Source: Shimia ponticola (GTDB lineage Bacteria; Pseudomonadota; Alphaproteobacteria; Rhodobacterales; Rhodobacteraceae). Taken from it: a stretch of DNA of 64,000 nucleotides. Below the pieces are notes generated by a model. It did no database searches and was not told the DNA's origin. It worked only from the letters and a program-made list of their open reading frames with translations. A program made the translations under genes and the position numbers. Shown piece after piece: positions 61,499 to 64,000 of this stretch (position 1 is its first letter; every line of letters begins with the position of its first letter). The stretch is from NCBI RefSeq assembly GCF_007995215.1, contig NZ_VCDK01000008.1:1-64000 (forward strand), read 5' to 3'.

Positions 61499-62463
61499 GG
61501 CTGATCCTCCACCATGATGGTCAGACGGTTTCCGGAAAGTGATGGATCGCTTGGATGTCGGGCGTGGATTTGCGCCACGTCGCCCGCGGTCGTGGGGCCC
61601 AGAGGCACATTCACCTGCGCATTGGCTCCGTCAAAGAACGAGGACTTCACACGGCGGAATGCGCTTTGTTCGTCCGTCGTGCCGTCATGGCGGGTCCAGT
61701 CAAAGACGACCTCGACCCGCGCTTTGATCAGGCCAGAGAGCAATGGACCCACGGTTTCTGTCCCCGCAGGCACGGTGATCGTGTTCGTCAGTCCATCATC
61801 GCCAAGGAACATCATCGTCGGCACCCAGTTCAACGCGGCATCAGATGGCGGGATGCTGATTGGATCGTCACTGAGCGACGGCGTTGCGTTTGGTGACAGA
61901 TCAAGGATTGCCGCCGACACAGGCGCTGGCGGTGCAACGTAGGACAACGGCTCGATCGGGATCAGGGACAGCTCATAAGCTGCGGACAGCCGATAGGCCA
62001 ACTCGCCGCCTTGAGTGGTCCAGATGTGGTTCAGCTCTTCCATGGTCGGGGCCTGAAGCGCCGCCTGAAGCCGGTAGTATGTGGTTTCCGGATCAAGGTT
62101 TGGATCAGGGGGATCAGCGGGAAAGATGTCTGGAATTTCCGGCGTCGATTGCAGAACCGCCATCGCGTGGCCCAACACCCGTAGGTCCGTGTCCTTTTCG
62201 GCGTCCTTGCGTGGAAAGGCCGTAATCAGCACCGAGACCCGCACATAGGTGGGCTCATTTGCGGTGGTGTCAGCGTGAAACCCGGACGGCGCGATGCGGT
62301 AGACAAAGATGTTGACCGTATCGAGGTTTGGCAGGTCCTTGGCGATGGTTTCCGCCTTTTGGGGCGTGTCCACGCTGACCGTGATCCCGTTGGGAACCGA
62401 GCGGGCCAGGTAATCGGCAAATCCCTTGATCGCTGTGCTGAGGGAAGAATGGTTCACGGCCAT
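61495..62463 (-). CDS. DUF4255 protein, tail terminator/cap (Afp16/Pvc16-like)
   Basis: 322 residues. The DUF4255 N-domain is clear: LPNLDTVNIFVYRIAPSG, VRVSVLITAFPRKD, DLRVLGHAMAVLQSTPEI, and ELSLIPIEPLS further on. A beta-rich C-terminal domain ends RHPSDPSLSGNRLTIMVE. It should cap the sheath-tube at the end distal from the baseplate. It lies three bases after the repeat-protein gene. Confidence 0.88.
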   Translation of the reverse strand: MAVNHSSLSTAIKGFADYLARSVPNGITVSVDTPQKAETIAKDLPNLDTVNIFVYRIAPSGFHADTTANEPTYVRVSVLITAFPRKDAEKDTDLRVLGHAMAVLQSTPEIPDIFPADPPDPNLDPETTYYRLQAALQAPTMEELNHIWTTQGGELAYRLSAAYELSLIPIEPLSYVAPPAPVSAAILDLSPNATPSLSDDPISIPPSDAALNWVPTMMFLGDDGLTNTITVPAGTETVGPLLSGLIKARVEVVFDWTRHDGTTDEQSAFRRVKSSFFDGANAQVNVPLGPTTAGDVAQIHARHPSDPSLSGNRLTIMVEDQP

Positions 62464-62466
62464 GGA

Positions 62467-63561
62467 TCAAAGCCCCCCAAGAAAGCGGCGGCGGGCAAAG
62501 TTCGAAAAGTCCTGCGCCAGATCACGACCCGGCGGGCCAGCTTGTGTTGCGGGTTCCAGAACGGTCACGTCGATTTGGTCGATCTGCACTTTGGCAGGCC
62601 CTGTTGGCATTCCTTGCCCAGGAATGGCGGGTGCAGACGCAGGCTCTGTCGGGGTCTCTGTTGCAATTCCATCAGGTCCAAAAGCCGCTCCATCCGCTTC
62701 GTAGAGGCCGGTTTCGCCGCCCAATGAAGCGGGTTCGGCCCCAACGGCGCCTGAGGCGTCCACCCTGGCAAGGGCGGGGCTCGCGTCGCGACGCAATGTC
62801 ATGGCATCGGCTGCGCCAATCTCGTCCGGCAAGCCAGACATGGCATCCGGCATCGTTGAATTTTCCGCTGTCAGCGCGTCGCCTTCGGGCTGCTCCATTC
62901 GCGCAAGCGGGGCGGCGTCTTCTTCCTCCATGCGGGACAAAGGCTGTGCTTCATCCTCCTCCATGCGGGCGATGGCTTGCGCCTCGTCTTCTTCCATCCG
63001 GCGCAAGGTTTGAGCTTCCTCTTCTTCGGCGCGACGCAGGGGGGCCGCCTCCTCTTCTTCCATGCGGGACAGCGGTTGGGCCTCGTCCTCCTCGGTCCGC
63101 TGCAAGGCTTGCGCCTCCTCCTCCTCTTCCATTCGGGCAAGAGGTTGGGCTTCTTCCTCTTCAGCGCGCCGTAAGGGCGCGGCGTCTTCGTCTTCCATGC
63201 GGGACAAGGGCTGCGCCTCTTCCTCTTCGGCACGGCGCAGGGTTTGAGCTTCGTCTTCCTCCATACGGGCCAAAGGCTGAGCCTCGTCCTCCTCGGTGCG
63301 GCGCAGGGGGGCAGCGTCTTCCTCTTCCATCCGGGCCAGAGGTTGCGCCTCGTCCTCCTCCATGCGGGCGAGGGGTTGCGCGTCTTCGTCCTCCGCGCGG
63401 CGAACGGTCTGAGCCTCTTCGTCTTCCATGCGGGCCAAAGGTTGGGCGTTTTCCTCTTCGGCCATGCGGGCAATCGGCGCGGTCATGGCCTTGGGACGCA
63501 GGCTCACGACATGGGCTGCGGGGCGTCCGGCGCGAGCGGCAAGGCGATTGAGCAAGCTCAT
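62467..63561 (-). CDS. Eleven-residue-repeat acidic protein of the eCIS operon
   Basis: 364 residues from ATG 63561, overlapping the upstream gene (ATGA). A short basic N-terminus (MSLLNRLAARAGRP) is followed by about 17 tandem 11-residue units of the form A-Q-P-L-A-R-M-E-E-D-E (residues 39-226). A low-complexity Pro/Ala/Gly linker comes next, then a conserved-looking C-terminal end (VQIDQIDVTVLEPATQAGP, DLAQDFSNFARRRFLGGL). Hendecad repeats usually form right-handed coiled coils, so this could be a length-determining or tape-measure-like rod. The central block is highly acidic with a regular Arg. No known function. It sits between the cap gene and a baseplate-chaperone-like gene. Confidence 0.78.
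   Translation of the reverse strand: MSLLNRLAARAGRPAAHVVSLRPKAMTAPIARMAEEENAQPLARMEDEEAQTVRRAEDEDAQPLARMEEDEAQPLARMEEEDAAPLRRTEEDEAQPLARMEEDEAQTLRRAEEEEAQPLSRMEDEDAAPLRRAEEEEAQPLARMEEEEEAQALQRTEEDEAQPLSRMEEEEAAPLRRAEEEEAQTLRRMEEDEAQAIARMEEDEAQPLSRMEEEDAAPLARMEQPEGDALTAENSTMPDAMSGLPDEIGAADAMTLRRDASPALARVDASGAVGAEPASLGGETGLYEADGAAFGPDGIATETPTEPASAPAIPGQGMPTGPAKVQIDQIDVTVLEPATQAGPPGRDLAQDFSNFARRRFLGGL
62884..63447 (-). repeat. About 17 tandem 33-bp repeats encoding 11-residue units
   Basis: The DNA shows a strict 33-base period with one 36-base unit (an extra Glu). Variants alternate between AQPLARMEEDE-like, AAPLRRAEEEE-like and AQTLRRAEEEE-like units, which suggests past duplication of higher-order blocks. 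Confidence 0.9.
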
Positions 63562-64000
63562 CGTTTTGGCCCCCCTGTGCTTGCGATCATCTGCGCATGG
63601 CGGCGACGGCGGGAGGTCGGCATGGCAAGGATCGTGGGTTCGTCCCAACCGTAGGTTCTGGCCAAGAGATAAACGTCGCGGTCGATGCGTTCCGGCTTGG
63701 GAAAGGCAAAATCAAGCGGGTCAAGCCGCAGCGCCAAGTCGCCTCCACAGGCGGGGCAGGAGGAGGTGATTTCCTCGGCCACGTCCGGCGTGGCATCGTC
63801 GAGAGCCGTCTCGATTGCGATCAGGTCTTCCGAGGTGAATTGATCTGCCTCTGATCCCGCGTCAGGGGCTAACCCGGTGACGGCGGCCAAAACACGCAGA
63901 TCGGCCTGCTGCGCCAAGGCCGCTTCTGTGCGGCCATTCGGCACCTCAAACCTGCGTGGCCCCAAGGACGTCTTGACCGTGATGACCGGAAAGGCTGCTC
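63558..64000 (-). CDS. Zinc-finger-bearing baseplate-chaperone-like protein (partial at the right edge)
   Basis: At least 147 residues; the frame is open to position 64,000, so the N-terminus is missing. The TTG at 63965 is probably not the start, because the frame continues upstream as FPVITVKTSLGPRRFEVPNG. It has TSSCPACGGDLALRLDPLDF (one Cys pair) and a C-terminal VYLLARTYGWDEPTILAMPTSRRRRHAQMI. The pattern of a YGW/YHW motif followed by PxxRRRR is typical of the T4 baseplate/hub-assembly-chaperone-like proteins found in eCIS operons. It overlaps the repeat-protein gene by four bases. Confidence 0.7.
   Translation of the reverse strand, partial: AAFPVITVKTSLGPRRFEVPNGRTEAALAQQADLRVLAAVTGLAPDAGSEADQFTSEDLIAIETALDDATPDVAEEITSSCPACGGDLALRLDPLDFAFPKPERIDRDVYLLARTYGWDEPTILAMPTSRRRRHAQMIASTGGPKR

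Noticed and set aside
62884-63447. Regular short repeats that might be taken for a CRISPR array
   Set aside because: Repeats are directly adjacent with no unique spacers and code for an in-frame 11-residue protein repeat.
62544-63551. Plus-strand Arg/Pro-rich frame of 335 codons
   Set aside because: It is created by the reverse strand of the 33-bp repeat array.

Overview
The window looks like part of a large RepABC-type plasmid or chromid from a marine alphaproteobacterium of the Roseobacter/Rhodobacteraceae group. Four things point there: a complete repA-repB-repC partition/replication module with a ctRNA-like element, a polyol operon in the smoEFGK-smoS-mtlK-xylB gene set known from Rhodobacter, GC-rich codon use, and heavy use of ATGA start/stop overlaps. 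No rRNA, tRNA, CRISPR array or insertion sequence was seen.

Region 1, about 1-18,263, is a biosynthetic cluster and the most striking part. It is cut by the left edge. It reads outward from an AT-rich divergent promoter region at 14,508-15,140. Leftward come a TIM-barrel prenyltransferase of the GGGP synthase/PcrB/MoeO5 superfamily, a B12-type radical SAM enzyme, an asparagine-synthase-like amidotransferase, a NodU/CmcH-type carbamoyltransferase, two paralogous glycosyltransferase-like proteins, an HlyB-like ABC exporter with its HlyD adaptor, a methyltransferase-like protein, an unknown protein and a GT-B glycosyltransferase. A phosphodiesterase gene lies among them on the opposite strand. 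Rightward come a UDP-glucuronate decarboxylase, a polyprenyl-synthase-fold protein and a GT2 glycosyltransferase. This set matches the logic of moenomycin-type phosphoglycolipid biosynthesis (MoeO5, MoeN5, MoeK5, MoeF5/H5, MoeM5, MoeE5, MoeGTs). I infer a moenomycin-like phosphoglycolipid pathway with a Gram-negative type I exporter.

Region 2, 18,369-32,030, is catabolic. It holds a xylulokinase gene, a LacI-family regulator with two copies of its likely operator, a polyol ABC importer, two polyol dehydrogenases, and a convergent branched-chain-amino-acid-type ABC importer (livFGMH plus binding protein). Both binding-protein genes are followed by a strong hairpin, probably to raise their expression above the membrane subunits.

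Region 3, 32,286-41,216, is the plasmid backbone. A three-gene unit (membrane protein, lipoprotein, multidomain cell-wall hydrolase) precedes repC. Three exact copies and one variant of a 14-bp palindrome in and around repC are good parS candidates. A CcdAB toxin-antitoxin pair follows.

Region 4, 41,221 to the right edge, is one long leftward operon for an extracellular contractile injection system (eCIS). From upstream to downstream it encodes a baseplate-chaperone-like protein, an unusual 11-residue-repeat protein, a DUF4255 cap-like protein, an AAA ATPase, hub/tube, LysM, spike, gp25 and two baseplate J proteins, tail protein I, a giant fibre-like protein, and two DUF4157 proteins that are likely cargo toxins. 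Sheath and tube genes must lie beyond position 64,000.
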